Origin: Astrocystis sublimbata
Lineage: Eukaryota; Ascomycota; Sordariomycetes; Xylariales; Xylariaceae
DNA: 64,000 bases
NCBI GenBank assembly: GCA_022453515.1
Contig: JAJNNY010000021.1
Span: 496,001-560,000 of the forward strand
Direction: 5' to 3'
In this document: in pieces, positions 46,037-58,198 of the stretch
How positions within the stretch are numbered: the first letter of the stretch is position 1
How the letters are laid out: each line of letters begins with the position of its first letter
The notes under the pieces: model-generated
The model's database searches: none
The model's input: only the letters and a program-made list of their open reading frames with translations
What the model was told of the DNA's origin: nothing
Made by a program: the position numbers and the translations under genes

Positions 46037-48408
46037 TTACTCTATGATCTCGTGAAACCGAGAGTCTCTGGCGGGGCTCCCAAGCCGAGCCGAGGAGCCC
46101 ACCGTGACGGGCCGAGGGGGCGTTAACATCATTTGTGGCTGGCCTCTCCCTAGGTCCTCATTCGATATCTCACTCCCACTTTCCGTGCTCAGCGGTGAGA
46201 TGGGGGCGCCGAGATCGGGCCCGAAACTGGTGGTGCTCTTGTTGCTCCTACTTCCCGTCAACGCAACACCTCCGACAAAGCCCGTGTTGTCGGTCTCCTT
46301 TCCCTTGTTGCTGTGCTCCTCGGCTGTTGGCGATTTGGGGCTTCGGGAGAATCGAGACTTGATCCAGTTCTTGAGTTTACCAGATGGTGACTTTGGACTT
46401 CCTTCTAACGACGTTGCGGGACTCGCAGGACCTCGATCCTTCTGCGTGCTTGGGACCGGGACACTGATTGGACGAACACGGCCATTTGTTGTATTCCCAG
46501 ATTCCGGTTCCGTAATGTCTCGAGGTTGCTCCACTGATCGGGTCTTATCAGCTCGAGAAAGCCTCTTCTGTTCGGCTTTCGCTGCCTTCTCTTCTGCCTT
46601 CTTCTCCTTTTGCTCCTGTTTGCTTTGCTCTACAGAAGAGAATTAGTGTCGGCACATTGATCAAATATTATAGACGAACTCACCTTTAAGCTTCTTCTGG
46701 ATGTCATTGAATTCCTTCTGTCGAGCTTTCTCGGTCTCTTGTTCTTCCTTCTTCCTCTCCATCTCCAATTTCAGCTCCAGTTGCCGTGCATGCTCCAGTT
46801 CCGCCTTCGCGTTGATCTCATCAAGAATAGGCTGAATTCTGCGCGCAGCAATGGCGTTGATTTCATCCTGGTCCATGTGTACTCCAGCTCCGAGATCGAC
46901 TTTTCCTTCGTGCTGGTCCACCTGTTGGAGTGCTCGGGATTGTGCTATGACTCGGGCGTTCAGTTCCCATTGCGTCAAGGTAGAAGGAGGAACCATGCCC
47001 GTCTCGGATGCTATTTTCGCGTCCATGCCTTTCAACCTTTCATGCACGTTGCGCTGAGCGGCGGCAAGCAATAGATCCTTGTCTTGCTGGCGCTTGTGTT
47101 CGTCAATCTCGGAGAGTTTGTTGGAGAAGAGGGACATCTGCTTTTTAATCTGCTGTGACCTCTTTTTGTCGTCGATGACAACGCCATCGCTGAGGGATCT
47201 CTTCCTGAGCTTCCCTCTTATAGAGCGACGGGTTGACAAGGGTGTGGTTCCATAATAATCTCCAAGCTTCCTATTTTGGGCGTTTTCTTCTTGCATCTTA
47301 GCTAAGCGAGCCTGTGCCTGCTTGTAGGCAGCATCTTGAAGGGTAGTGAGCTGAGCGGGCTGTGTATCGTCGCTGACACTGCTGGATACTTCCAGGTTGC
47401 CTCGTCCTGACGGTTCGTCGATGTGGTCCTTCTTGGCTTCGATCATCTTCTGCTGCTGGCTGTACATCTTCTTGGCCATGGCGATAGCGGATGCATGGAG
47501 CACATCGGCTCGTTGCTGCTCGTCAACCTCAGGCTTGACCGGGGGTTGTGAGGTAAACATCAGCTTGTTCAAGGTCGTGTAAGGGACAGCACCTGTTCCT
47601 TCCCGAGGCACTCGCTTCGGAGCTGGGCGGTGTGCCACGGTTGCGGCGTTCAGAGCGTTAGCAGCCGCGTTGGCCTCGTCGGGGTATGACTCCTTGGGGA
47701 GGATGGGCGTGGAGTCAGCGCGTTGTCGTCGGGCAACAGCACCTTGAGCCGCAAGTAAGGACCTGTGGCGGTCCAAGGTTGCTGAGCCGGGGGATCCCGT
47801 ATTTGTATTGCGGGCGGTAGTAGAGCGAGTAGAGCGACTGGCTTTGAGAGCTGAGGCGGCGGCGGAAGCACCACTGGTTGACACCGAGTGCTTTAATGCG
47901 CCGGGGCCGGTGGCTGATTTGGCGGCCAACAGAGCAGCCCTTGCGCCATTGCTGCTTTCTGCAGGTTCCTTGGAAGCTGCAGGTCTGGAGTCGTTGGCCA
48001 TGGTGGCAGCGGTCGAGGCGTGAGCATAAAAGGGAGCCGGTCTCCACGGCTCTGGTGACTTCTTGTTGGCCCAACCCAGAGTTGCAGCTGCACTGGCGGC
48101 GGAGCCCTTGGCGTCGAGACCGACAGACGGAAAGCTCGGGAGGTCCTCTGGTCTGGCGTATACAAGCCGTCCCGAGTTGGCTGTATGCAGGAGAAGACGA
48201 TGCGATCAGCGGCCAGACACACAACGATGTGATGCAATGCGATGCGATATGCGATGCGATATGTGATGCGATGCACGAGTTTATATCGTCCGAGGGAGAC
48301 GAGGGAGGAAGGCTTACCTATCGGCTGTCTGCGTCTGTCGTCATGCCCATGACCACGGTGCTGGTGAGCCTGCTGCGCGGCTCGCGCACTATTGGCCGAC
48401 GCCTGCAT
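46037..48408 (-). CDS. EIS1: Eisosome protein 1 (Eis1)-like
   Basis: Three exons (48408-48318, 48180-46684, 46629-46037) give 726 residues. Eis1 is a peripheral component of eisosomes, the membrane furrow complexes under the plasma membrane. The first exons read HQHRGHGHDDRRRQPIANSG then LVYARPEDLPSFPSVGLD and ASAAATLGWANKKSPEPWRP, the conserved N-terminal block of fungal Eis1. Next come YTTLNKLMF, long helices (KMYSQQQKMIEAKKD), DYYGTTPLSTRRSIRGKLRK, WELNARVIAQSRALQQVD, and a charged coiled coil. The last 170 residues are Ser/Pro-rich with NWIKSRFSRSPKSPTAEE. The first intron carries a GATGC-type tandem repeat. A shorter form starting at 48001 would lose the conserved head. Confidence 0.88.
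48226..48275 (+). repeat. Tandem GATGC/GATAT repeat inside EIS1 intron 1
   Basis: About ten imperfect 5-base units (GATGC, GATAT, GATGT) in 50 bases, wholly within the intron at 48181-48317. Confidence 0.75.
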
Positions 48409-51215
48409 GTCGTCGCTCGTTACGACAGGGTATATGACCGGGATGCGTAGCGATATACCGGGCCGTTGTGCAGTAGGTATGGCGAGTATGCTCTACCTAA
48501 TCCTGCTGCTACCTGAACAGTCAGGGATCAAAGGTGGGATGCGATCAACGGGTCGGGGTGCCAGGTCCCCAGGTTATGCTTGTTACGGAGCTGCAACCCG
48601 ACGGAACACGGTGTATGGTTGATGACCGATATGGATGGAGCCGAGAGCCTGTATGCCTGTGTGAGAAGTTGTTGAGTTCGTGTAGGCCTTTAATTATCGT
48701 GTGAAGGACTGGGAATGCGTCCTTGGCAGCGGCTATGCAACCACTTAATCATTGTTGGATCGTCCCATGCATCGACAACAAAGTGAAGGATATTGGCTTA
48801 CCTAGGTCGAGAGGTGAATTGATGTTAGTGGCAGCACAGCGCCATCAGTCAGGATATATCAATATCTAATCAGTGCAGTGAAACATAGGTAGGTGCAGTG
48901 CAGGTGGTTCAGGGTCGAGGAAACAGAGTGACGGTGATGATATATATCTAGCTCTTCAAGCTAGTCCCGTTGTTGCTGGCAGATGATGCTTGGTCGACTT
49001 GTTACCCTAGATCGTGTGCTACGCCAGTGTCTCTCTCTCTCTCTCTCTCTCTCTTGCGCTGCTCCGAGACTGTCATGACTGTCAAGGTGTTGGCTGACGT
49101 CATTGGTCATTGAGACCCTGGAGCTGTAGCGTGAAGCACCTAACAAAGCGGGTGCTGCTAGTCTACAGCACTAGACGTCTGGTGGGATTAGCGTCGGTGT
49201 AGCGTCGCACAGCAGCCCCCAGATCACCAACCTAGCGCATCTCTTTGACAATTCTAACCTCTTTTTCCTGCGTCACATATCTACGAGTGCAACGAGGTAG
49301 TACAGATGGACCCTACATACCTGACCTAAGTTGCTAGGTAGGTATACTAGGCTGAGCTACTGCATGCGATAATGACGATCCTAACCTCCCCGTCGTGCCC
49401 GTGTAGTAGCATGTAGACAAAATTAGGTAAGTGTCCCGCCTCCCCCGTCTATTAATATGCTCCCCATATATGTTGTAGTATGCAAATTGTCATAATGCTG
49501 AGGTCTATAACCCGTAAAAGTCCATGTGATCTCTAGACCAAGAACCTCTCCCACCAACATACAAATGTGACATATTTCAGTAGGGGGAAAGTAGCCAAGA
49601 TTCCATCTGACATCAGACCCTGTAGGCTGTAGAGCTTCCCATCTCTCAGTCAAGTGTAAACTGTTCACATAGAATGACAGCAGTAGTGAATTAGTAGGTA
49701 CATTTCCAAGACCGGGAGGCTCTCGTCGGAGGGAAGCAGATCTATCGGATCTAAAAATGAAATTTGCCCCTGCATGTGCTTTTTTAAGGAAGGACTAATA
49801 CTGCCATGCAGGAACATAGACCTCTGCGCTATCTCATTTGATACCGAAGTTGAAAAGTTTTTCGGTTTTCGGCAACAGCTGTGCCAAGAAGCCGGGGGTA
49901 CTTATAGCCATGGTTGCTATAAGAGAATGTCGCAACAAAGGATAGTCCCGTCCGTCGCCGTCCCATCGTTCCATGTGAGTGAGTCCCACGTGAAGTGGCA
50001 GTGTTCGCGCCGAGTCCGACTTGGGCGCCAATAATGACGACGATGTCTATACCCCGGTATAAATATACTCTCGAAGTGACTGAAGTCGCAATCACTTCTC
50101 GTGAGATGATATCCTAAGTCGGCATATCTCCGTGCAAGCGAAAGGGGGGTGTACTTCTCCGAAGTGTCGATCGGCCTGATTTATGACTTGATAAATGTTA
50201 CCTCGCTCCATCAATCACGAGACAATTGCACTCGCTTCGTCGTTATGAGACCAGACGATGTCTCGATAGACGCCGCGGATCGCTCGTATTTATGAGGCTC
50301 TGACGTCTACAGCAATGGTATGAGGGCAACAAGATTTCTTTATGTTGGGGCGAGGAACATCTTCTAGATGGATATAGTACCTATGCTGTGAGTATGGTAA
50401 TACGTCCAATGAGGTATGCAAGTCCCAATTTAGGTAAATGGAAGCAGAGTGACAATGCTGGACGGCATATCCCGTTGATCCACATTAGGTTTGCAAGGGC
50501 GTTTCAATATACCTAGCCAAAGGTAATACTATACTCAATTATTCATATTCAATGTCTACCTAGGTACCTATAGGTTATGACCAACGACTTTACAGCCCAG
50601 AGTGAGCATTGACTCCAAAATCTGCTGAACGTAATACACAAGCCAATGTTGATCTAGCAACCTTTGGGATAGCTTGCGACTCTCAACAACGCGTTCATAT
50701 CCCTCAACAGCAACACTGTTTGAAATCGATTCAACTTGAGAGAATTCAATCCATTGACGATGTTTACAACCTTTGAATAAACCCACGCATCTGGTCGGTC
50801 ATTCTCTAGACAAAAGCTACATCGCGGCGACCTCTTCCGCCGACCACTATCTCCCCTCTTTTTTTATCTTGCCGTTTTCAATGTTACCTTGTTTTTCGAC
50901 CCGAATAGTCTACTTAGTGGGCTATTCTCTCGATTATCTTTGCTGATATTTAGTATTCCGGGCTTGTTAAGGATGTCGTCAGTCTTGCGAAGGTGGCCGC
51001 TCAACCTGTAAAACAAATAGAGTGGGAGGAATCCCCAGTTGAACAAACATCATAGAACAAATTCAAAAGCTAAGGGCATAAACATAAAGCATAAGCCAGG
51101 TGTGGGGTTGGCTCCTTTCGTGCTGCTTCCTACGCGTCTTTGCGAATAGGAGCTGGGTGAGGTAGCCGTGACGGGTTATTTCTTCTGGCATCAGGGGGTG
51201 GGCAAACCTTAGGGA
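48409..51215. other. Gene-free region of 2.8 kb
   Basis: EIS1 upstream DNA and spacer to the C2H2 gene. Contains a (CT)12 tract, a CTAGGTAGGTA element near 49335 and CTACCTAGGTACCTA at 50557-50571. Short frames at 49423-49668, 49774-50034 and 50568-50786 have no motif. Confidence 0.45.
49031..49054 (+). repeat. (CT)12 microsatellite
   Basis: Uninterrupted dinucleotide tract in the EIS1 upstream region. Confidence 0.85.
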
Positions 51216-53758
51216 TCACGAGCCGTTCCGAAGAGCCCTCGTATGGCTCCAGAAAATGTCTTGTTCAGGCTCTGGTACCCATCGCTTGATTAAGACGTAT
51301 TCAGGATCCTGTTGAACACTCCTGTTAGACGGAATTACACTTCTTTTCCCTTAACATATTGACACATATATGTAAAACATGTCACTTACTTGGTCAATTA
51401 TATAATCAACATCGTAGATGCGCAGGGTCTCAAGGGAGAGATGTCGCCGAGCCATACGCGTGTGGGTGGGCCACGGCCTCTCCTCGCAGCCGATCTGTGG
51501 CAATGGTTGCAGTGGAAGAGGAGGATGCTCCTTCTCTTTCTCTTCCGGCTTGGGCTTCTCGATCTTCATGCCCGCGATAATAGCGTTGATCTCCTTCTCG
51601 TCAAGCCCAGACTTAAGCAGGTGTTCCTGGAGGCGCTGCTTATACTGACGGTCACGCTCCTCGGCCTCCTCTCTCTCCTTGAGGGCGTTTTCGGCTTCTC
51701 TATTTTTATATATCTTCAGAAGTCTTCTGGCTTCAGCTTCTCCAGCTTCTTCTTGCTCTTCATATCTATTGACAGTATCTTTCGCTTTTTCCAGTGATTC
51801 TGATCTTTCGGGACGCGCGTCGTCTTTCTCGAGCGCCTGTTGTTTAAACACTTCGTCGGCCTTATTTTTAGTATTTTCAGCAGTTTTAGTAGCGTCCGCG
51901 GCTACCTCTTTATGATCGGCCTTCTTTTGTGCCTCGATCTCTGCCTTTAACTTAGCCTCTTTTTCCAATTCTTTCTTCCACGCCGCCTCCTCCTGGTGTT
52001 GGTGCTCTAGCTCTTGTTCCCCAAGACTAGCTGCGAGCTGCGAAGGGGTTGGCTCTCCTCGTGAATCTTCATTTTTAAGCTCTATACCGACATCATTACT
52101 CCTATCAAACCATTCGCCATCTCGACCTTCTGCCTTGTTGCCTTGAGACGGCTGCATCTCGGGAAGGCCTTTTGATACCTCTACTGTAGGTCCTCCATCG
52201 AAAGGTTCGGCTAATTCTATTAGAGAGACGGCACCCATAACTTCAGAGCCGCTTCCACTCTGTGTTGATATGGTTGCCTGATCTTCATTTGGTTCATCAA
52301 GCTCCTCGCCGTCGTCTTCAATCTTTGGAAGAGCGAAAAGAGCCAAATCAACCTGATGCCGACCCACGTGTCGCTGGTATTGCTGAATAGACTCCAAGGT
52401 ATCTGGGCATAGCGGACAATCGACAGGTGAAGATGGAGATATCGGTAAATGTCGACCACATCTTGCATTTATCGCATCGAGCTCCATCTCCGATTTCATA
52501 CCATGGACTCTGGTAATGTGTTGGCGGAAACCCGTTTCGGATGTGCTCTTGAGTCCACACTGATATGGACAAGTCCAGCTTTTCCAATGCTTCTGGGACA
52601 TGTGATTCATCCACTCGTGACGGCGACTGTATTCCTCACTGGCTGTGTTACAGTCTTCAGCCAAACAGATATATGGCCGTAGGTCGCGAAGAACGTGTTT
52701 CCTGTTTTGTTAACGCCTGCTCAACCTTGCGAGTGGATTTGAAATAGCGCACTTACTTCCACTGATGTGTATCACTCACCGAAACCAACATGAAGCAAAA
52801 TGGACATTCGAAGGGGCCATCATAGGCCCTCTTCGGTAAAGGCGGTATTGTTAAACGGTCAGAATCTGGTGCGGTAGTCGCAAAAGAGGTCTGGGAAAAC
52901 CCTGTATCAGAACGCTCATCCTCGTCGAGTTCTCCAAATACTGGTACAGATCCAGCGACTCTCATTGCGTTAGGTATAGATGATGCGACGGTGCTCTGTG
53001 CGCCAGCCCCAGACAGTCCGGAGTCGAACAAGCCGCGAGCTAGTTTCTCGTGATGTGATTCCCTGCACCTGAAATACTGTCGCCTCTGGGATAATGCTTG
53101 GCCGAGTCTCATCACCAAAGTTTGACTCGTCCTTGGGAATTTAGCTTCTACATGGGCTTTATCGTGTGCTTCGAAGTAATGCGCCTTCGCGTAATCATTC
53201 GACATGAAGCGGTCGTGTGGCGCAGGATTACGAAGTGACATCGAAAGCCTTAATAGATGACCGATAGTATCGGTAACCTCTTTCGTCAACTGGCCTATTT
53301 CCGAGTTGAATTCGAACTGTTCATTCCTGACGAGATCCTTAAGCTCCTCGTCAAATTCATCTGCTTCACCCGGGTCCTGGTCCCATGGTAGTGTTTCTCC
53401 GGATAAGATTGAATGCGCTAGACCCCGTCAGAACTCAGTCTCGACTGCAGAAGTAATTACCTAATGTCTGACCTTCACCCAACGAGGTTATCAAGTCATC
53501 AAGCAACCTCATCACCTGAATATAGAGGTGAGATGAGTCTCGAAGTCGATAACCTAAAGAACTCCGTCCCGTTCTATGGGCCCCTATATTGCCGGCCCAT
53601 AGTTTGAATCTGGAGAACTGATCGCCTATTGCTTGCACGGCGACGAGTTGAGAGTCGCCAGCCTCTACTTGTGCATTCGACGCAATGGTTTCTTCAAATG
53701 TGGTCAAAACCTGCGCAACACGGCTTGCGATTGTCTCTGTAGCTAGCGCGGAGGCCAT
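51216..53758 (-). CDS. acuF-like C2H2 zinc-finger protein with coiled-coil and conserved C-terminal module
   Basis: Four exons (53758-53461, 53417-52757, 52701-51390, 51308-51216) join in phase to 787 residues. The N-terminus has FSRFKLWAGNIGAHRTGRSS and YRLRDSSHL, the signature of the fungal proteins databases call oxidoreductase acuF-like; that name is historical and no oxidoreductase fold is seen. The middle holds C2H2-type fingers (CPFCFMLV, CLAEDC...HEWMNHMSQKH, CPYQCGLK...HITRVH, CPLCPDTL...HVGRH). A charged coiled coil follows, then THTRMARRHLSLETLRIYDV and DPEYVLIKRWVPEPEQDIFW at the very end. Intron 1 is only 43 bases with a CTGAC branch site. The coiled coil shares DNA with the gene at the right edge of the window. 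Its role is unknown; relatives occur beside NLR-type genes. Confidence 0.82.
51835..51993 (-). repeat. Coding segment shared with 62607-62765
   Basis: 159 bases align without gaps to 62607-62765, with about 26 differences by hand count. Encodes WKKELEKEAKLKAEIEAQKK and neighbours. Most differences are T/A here against C/G in the other copy. Confidence 0.8.
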
Positions 53759-54141
53759 CGCTTTATCCCAGACGCAAATAAATTGTCTCGAACGTCAAGC
53801 GTAGGGCTGTACAGTAGCCCACATGCGCAGTTTCGCTTGAGAAATATATCTAGTAGACTTCAGCGGGGATTGGTCCAGGAGAGGTTTTGGTTCGCCTACA
53901 ATGCTGGCCCACTGGCTCACCCCTCACGGTGCTCATGGGGTAATATCATTATAACGGTGTAGGACTGTTACACGGCATGACTCCCCTCAGCTTGTTCACT
54001 GCTTACTCACAGTGGAGGGGTGTCGCCCGCAAACTCTCCTTTTCGTATACTTTCTTATACATACTGCCAAAGTATAGAGCCTTTTTATTGCATGGTGTCC
54101 CTCCACAGGCCGTGTGAGGATCATATCTCAAAGCCGTCGGA
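53759..54141. promoter_or_regulatory. Compact divergent promoter of the C2H2 and DUF7580 genes
   Basis: Only 383 bases separate the two ATGs, so both genes may be controlled together. Contains an interrupted palindrome GGGCT-(7)-AGCCC at 53804-53820. Confidence 0.55.
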
Positions 54142-56130
54142 ATGTCAGGTTTTGAAGTCGTCGGTATTGTCCTTGGCGCTATACCCCTTCTAATCTCCGC
54201 CCTTGAGCACTATGAGCGCGGTATGAAGACAATACAAATAGTGCGGCGTCGCGCAAAAGTGATGCACTCCATAAACACAGCCCTCAGCACCGAACAGACA
54301 ATACTTAGGAACACTTGCGAGACCTTGCTGGCGGGTATAATTGACCCTAAAGACATGAAGCCTCTGCTTGAGGAACCTTTCGGGCGGCTATGGCAGGACC
54401 CAGACACTCAGGCCCTTGTCGAAAGAAGGCTTGACCATACGCTGAAGGATTTCAAGGCACTGGTCCATTCTATGAAGGAGACAGTCGAGGAGATCAGGTT
54501 GAAACTAGGCCTTGGACCGGGTTTTGAGGTCAGTGTTGTGTTTGCTTCCGGCAATTTCTGTCTTAAATCATGGGGTAGACGGCAGTAGAATCCCCAGTCC
54601 AGTTTTCTCTGACCGAACAGGCTCGAAGCCTTTTTTATTCGAAACGCTGACAAGCACAAATAGATAAAACTTGATGATGGACCGCTTGGTAAACGGGACA
54701 TGATCAAGATTGCATTACAGTTTTCCACCCATGAGGATTCGTTGAAAAGATTGTCTGAGATCAATCAAAAGCTTGATCTAATGATGGCCGGCAATTTGCG
54801 GAACGAGCCCTATCGGAAGGTTCGTTCGCAAGAGAATTTGTTTAACTTGTTACAATCGGTTTCGAGAAGTATCTATAACGCCTTGAAGTCTAGCATGTCA
54901 TGCGCTTGCGCTCAATCGCATGGCATAGGTTTCGGCCTACCTACCCCAAGAGTTGCAACCTGGGCACAGAACGAAGAGGCACTGGTTAAGCGACTGAAAT
55001 TCCATCTTGTATTGACCAATAAGCCACAAGATGGCAAAGGAAAGGCAATAAGCAGCTGGATGTGGGATGAAATCATCCTCAGAATCGCCGAGGTTCCTAT
55101 CAAAGTTCATACAGCTGCTGTGCTCACCGCGGCTACCGATGTGGTAATCAAAAGGCCAAGATTCCCACGTGTGAGATTCTTGGATGACGATACAGCTACA
55201 CCGTCAGCACAAGTTTGTTCGCCAATAAGTAGGGGTGAACTGACACCTGCCCAAGGTCTTGATACATCACGTCAAATTGTGACCAACCACCTGGGGCACA
55301 TCTCGACACCTCTACCAAGGACTCGGCACCTTGAACCAGTGAAGGATCTATGTCGCACGTTAAATGGCAAGCGGCCAGGTGTCAATGAGCAGAACCCTTA
55401 TGGATATCTGCTTGATGAGACGACTCAAAAACAACACAACTTTGAAGTATTTCCCCTCAGATCTTATGATAATGGCGACTGCACTTCGATTCACCTAAGG
55501 GATTTTTTCTCTCATACGCATCGGCCCTCACTTGCTCGCAAGTACCACATCGCGGCCACAGCAGCTTCTAGTGTGTTATTCATGCATAACACGCTGTGGA
55601 TGCCCACCACGCTCACTACAAAGGACGTTTTCTTGATATCGCGCTGTGGGAATGTGGATTTCAATGCGATCTACCTAGCGAAGAAGTCGCTTTACGATAA
55701 GGAGGGCTCAACAACAGCACACCATTTACCAAGCGATGTACGAGGCATATCAACGTTGTACTACCTAGGTGTTTTCCTAATGGAAGTCATGCTATGGAAG
55801 TCAGTGTATGAGTTTTGGGATGACGAGAATATTGACCTCAGCGGTGTGCCGTTGGAAGATATATTCGACTATACCACCGCCAAAGGCTTTGCCAGAGTTG
55901 AAGGGGTATTGAAACGAATCGAGTGGATCGGCTCCCCAGAATTCAGGAAGGTCGTGGAGCACTGTATAAAATGCGATTTCAACGTCAGTACGTTATCTTT
56001 GGATGACGATTCTTTCCGCCACGCCGTTTACGGCGATATTGTGCTGCCATTGCAAGACGCCGACCGATTCGCCGGTGGAAAAATGACTGCGGCAAAAGGC
56101 AATTCTCTCACGCCTAGAAAACAAACGTAA
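54142..56130 (+). CDS. DUF7580-type protein with N-terminal helical signalling-like domain
   Basis: Two exons (54142-54528, 54664-56130) give 617 residues. The start MSGFEVVGIVLGAIPLLISA followed by LEHYERGMKTI is the typical head of fungal proteins that open with a small hydrophobic helix and a helical bundle, found in HeLo/SesA-like and DUF7580 groups. The C-terminal half has LYNAL-type SIYNALKSSMSCACAQSHG, RKYHIAATAASSVLFMHNT with LWMPTTLTTKDVFLI, DVRGISTLYYLGVFLMEVML and VEHCIKCDF, which I recognise as the DUF7580 module, a degenerate kinase-like fold in my reading. No catalytic kinase residues are seen. A signalling or defence role is inference from relatives and from its divergent C2H2 neighbour. 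Confidence 0.8.
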
Positions 56131-56621
56131 AGCAAGCAAGGACTGTCCTACCGCCTCAAACATCACCACAGCAGACGGCAACGGCGCGATGAGAAATTGG
56201 CGGTAAGGAACCTAAATAGTATCCAAGTCAAGTACTCAAATATACTCATTCGAATTTGCAACTAGTATATTCCATTGACCATTTGCGAGATAGATCACCT
56301 TGTTTCCATAGGTAGGCACCTAGGAACTTATAGGCCCAAGCAGACCGAAGGATTGGTTCAGGGCTTGTGATCCTTGTAAGCATTGCCAAGACTTGCTACA
56401 AACCCTCCAGATTCCACTACGTAGAACGTACCTAGGTAGGTCTACGACAAGCTCTGCTTCGAGTTACATTGATTTTGTGAATATCGTTATCGTATACAGT
56501 CTTGCCGTTTTTCGAGCTATTAGACCTGAAATTTGCTGTTAAGAATTACTAGGTACCTAGGGCAAGTGCACGGGCTCAATTGTCCACTGCTGGTGTATCA
56601 TTCCCACCACCTCTCCCGGCC
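56131..56621. other. Intergenic region with TACCTAGGTA elements
   Basis: Holds GTACCTAGGTAGGTC at 56428-56442 and ACTAGGTACCTAG at 56548-56560, upstream of the phosphatase gene. Confidence 0.45.
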
Positions 56622-57974
56622 ATGTCTATCGAGTTCGAAAACATCCTCAATTTTCGCGATGTCGGAAAGACCGTGAACGACGAGCTCGGGCGAAAGCAAG
56701 TATCACTCCAATATCCCTCACAATCGTTGAAAATTCGAGAGGGAATCCAGCTAACCGAGATGACAGACTAGTCCGCGAGGGCGTGCTGTATCGCTCCGCA
56801 CGACCAGGTACGTCATTCATCTATCCCATGAGGAATTTCAGATACGTCTCGGGACTTCGTAGCTGGCATGGCGATATTGGCGCAGATACGGCATCGAGAA
56901 GACGATCGCACGTCTAATGTAAGAGTACTCAGATGACGCGACCTTGGGCGACCGGAAACGGCTCACGGAGCAGCTGAGCATAAGGACGGTCATCGATCTG
57001 CGAAGCAAGTGAGTATACATCTGATCCAGAGGACCCCTCCCCTCGTTCGGTAAGTCTCAGCTAACAATTCGTCATGAAAATCAAAGGACAGAGCATCTCG
57101 CCCAAGTTGAGAAGCGTCAGGCCGATCTCAAGATCCCAGCACTCCTGCAATCAAACGCCGCGCTGGCGGAACCCATGCAGATCCCCGGGTTGACGTACCA
57201 CGAGGTGCAGGTGACGGGGAAGCGGCTCGAGCGAGCGCTTCTGCGGCAATTATCGTGGTGGCCGTTTATGTGCGTATTTATTTATTTATATTCGTCTGGA
57301 TCCCACCTACGCACCTTCTTTTATACCTTTGGTCCCTGCTTATGATACGTTACTTGAACCACCGCATCTCATATGAAGAGAGAAGAGGAGAAAGAGGCAA
57401 GCACCGGTCGTAAGAAGCAAAGATGTTTCTATACTTGAAAAGGGAACAACTAACACTGGCTGACCGTGCTGCGCCAAAAAGCAAGTTGATATTCCTCTAC
57501 ATCTTCGGCTACCGCGTCCAAGCCATCCGCATCATGGGCGAGCAAGTGATGCAGCCCCTCGGTCTCGTCGGCCTCAGCCTCGTGACCCTCGACGAATCCC
57601 AGCCCGAGATCGCCGAGGCGCTCCGCGTCCTGATCTCCCCCTCCTCCACATCGACCCTCGTGCACTGCACACAAGGCAAAGACCCGACAGGCATGATCAT
57701 AGTCCTGGTTCTGCTTATCCTCGGCGTGCCCACGTCCGCCATTGAGCACGACTACCTCCTGTCGCAGCCCGGGCTGGAGCCCGAGCGGAAGGAGCGCGTG
57801 GCCGAGATGATGAACATCGGCCTTACCCCGGCGTGGGGGGACTGCCCTGCGGACTTGGTCCAGCGCGTCGAGGGACATCTTGACGTGCGGTATGGCGGCG
57901 TCGAGGGGTATCTTGATGCCATTGGTTTTGGAGCTGGGGATAGGGCACGGTTGGTGGAAGTTTTGGGCGCGTAG
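56622..57974 (+). CDS. Tyrosine phosphatase-family protein with a defective CX5R motif
   Basis: Five exons (56622-56695, 56767-56807, 56933-57008, 57087-57269, 57482-57974) give 288 residues. Conserved blocks are FENILNFRDVGKTVND, KLVREGVLYRSARPDDA, IRTVIDLRSKTEH, and the C-terminal helices with YGGVEGYLDAIGF. This is the fungal tyrosine/serine phosphatase family related to bacterial LipA/IphP phosphatases. The active-site loop should read HCTQGKDRTG; here it reads HCTQGKDPTG (Cys187 kept, Arg193 replaced by Pro). The first intron appears to start with GC (AAGCAAGT) because no GT donor gives the conserved GRKLVREG join. Without the arginine that binds phosphate, activity is doubtful, so a pseudophosphatase or recent loss is possible. 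Confidence 0.8.
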
Positions 57975-58198
57975 AGTGAGCTATGAGTGTATACACACAT
58001 ACACATACTGTATATATCTTATCAGTCCACGAGGATCACGAAAGCTGGAAATAGAGTAGAGTAGCACAGGCGCTTCACTCCATTGATTCCAATGTATTCA
58101 CGCAAGTCGTAGTCATTACTCGACTTTATGATACGGTTTCACGATAATCACCGGTCAAGTATATATGAGAGTCTATATAGATAAAATGGGGGTATCGT
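57975..58198. other. Short convergent spacer
   Basis: 224 AT-rich bases with the 3' ends of the phosphatase and TRM140. Confidence 0.5.

Noticed and set aside
46104..46646. 180-codon plus-strand ORF opposite EIS1
   Set aside because: Antisense to the Ser/Pro-rich EIS1 tail; no independent support.
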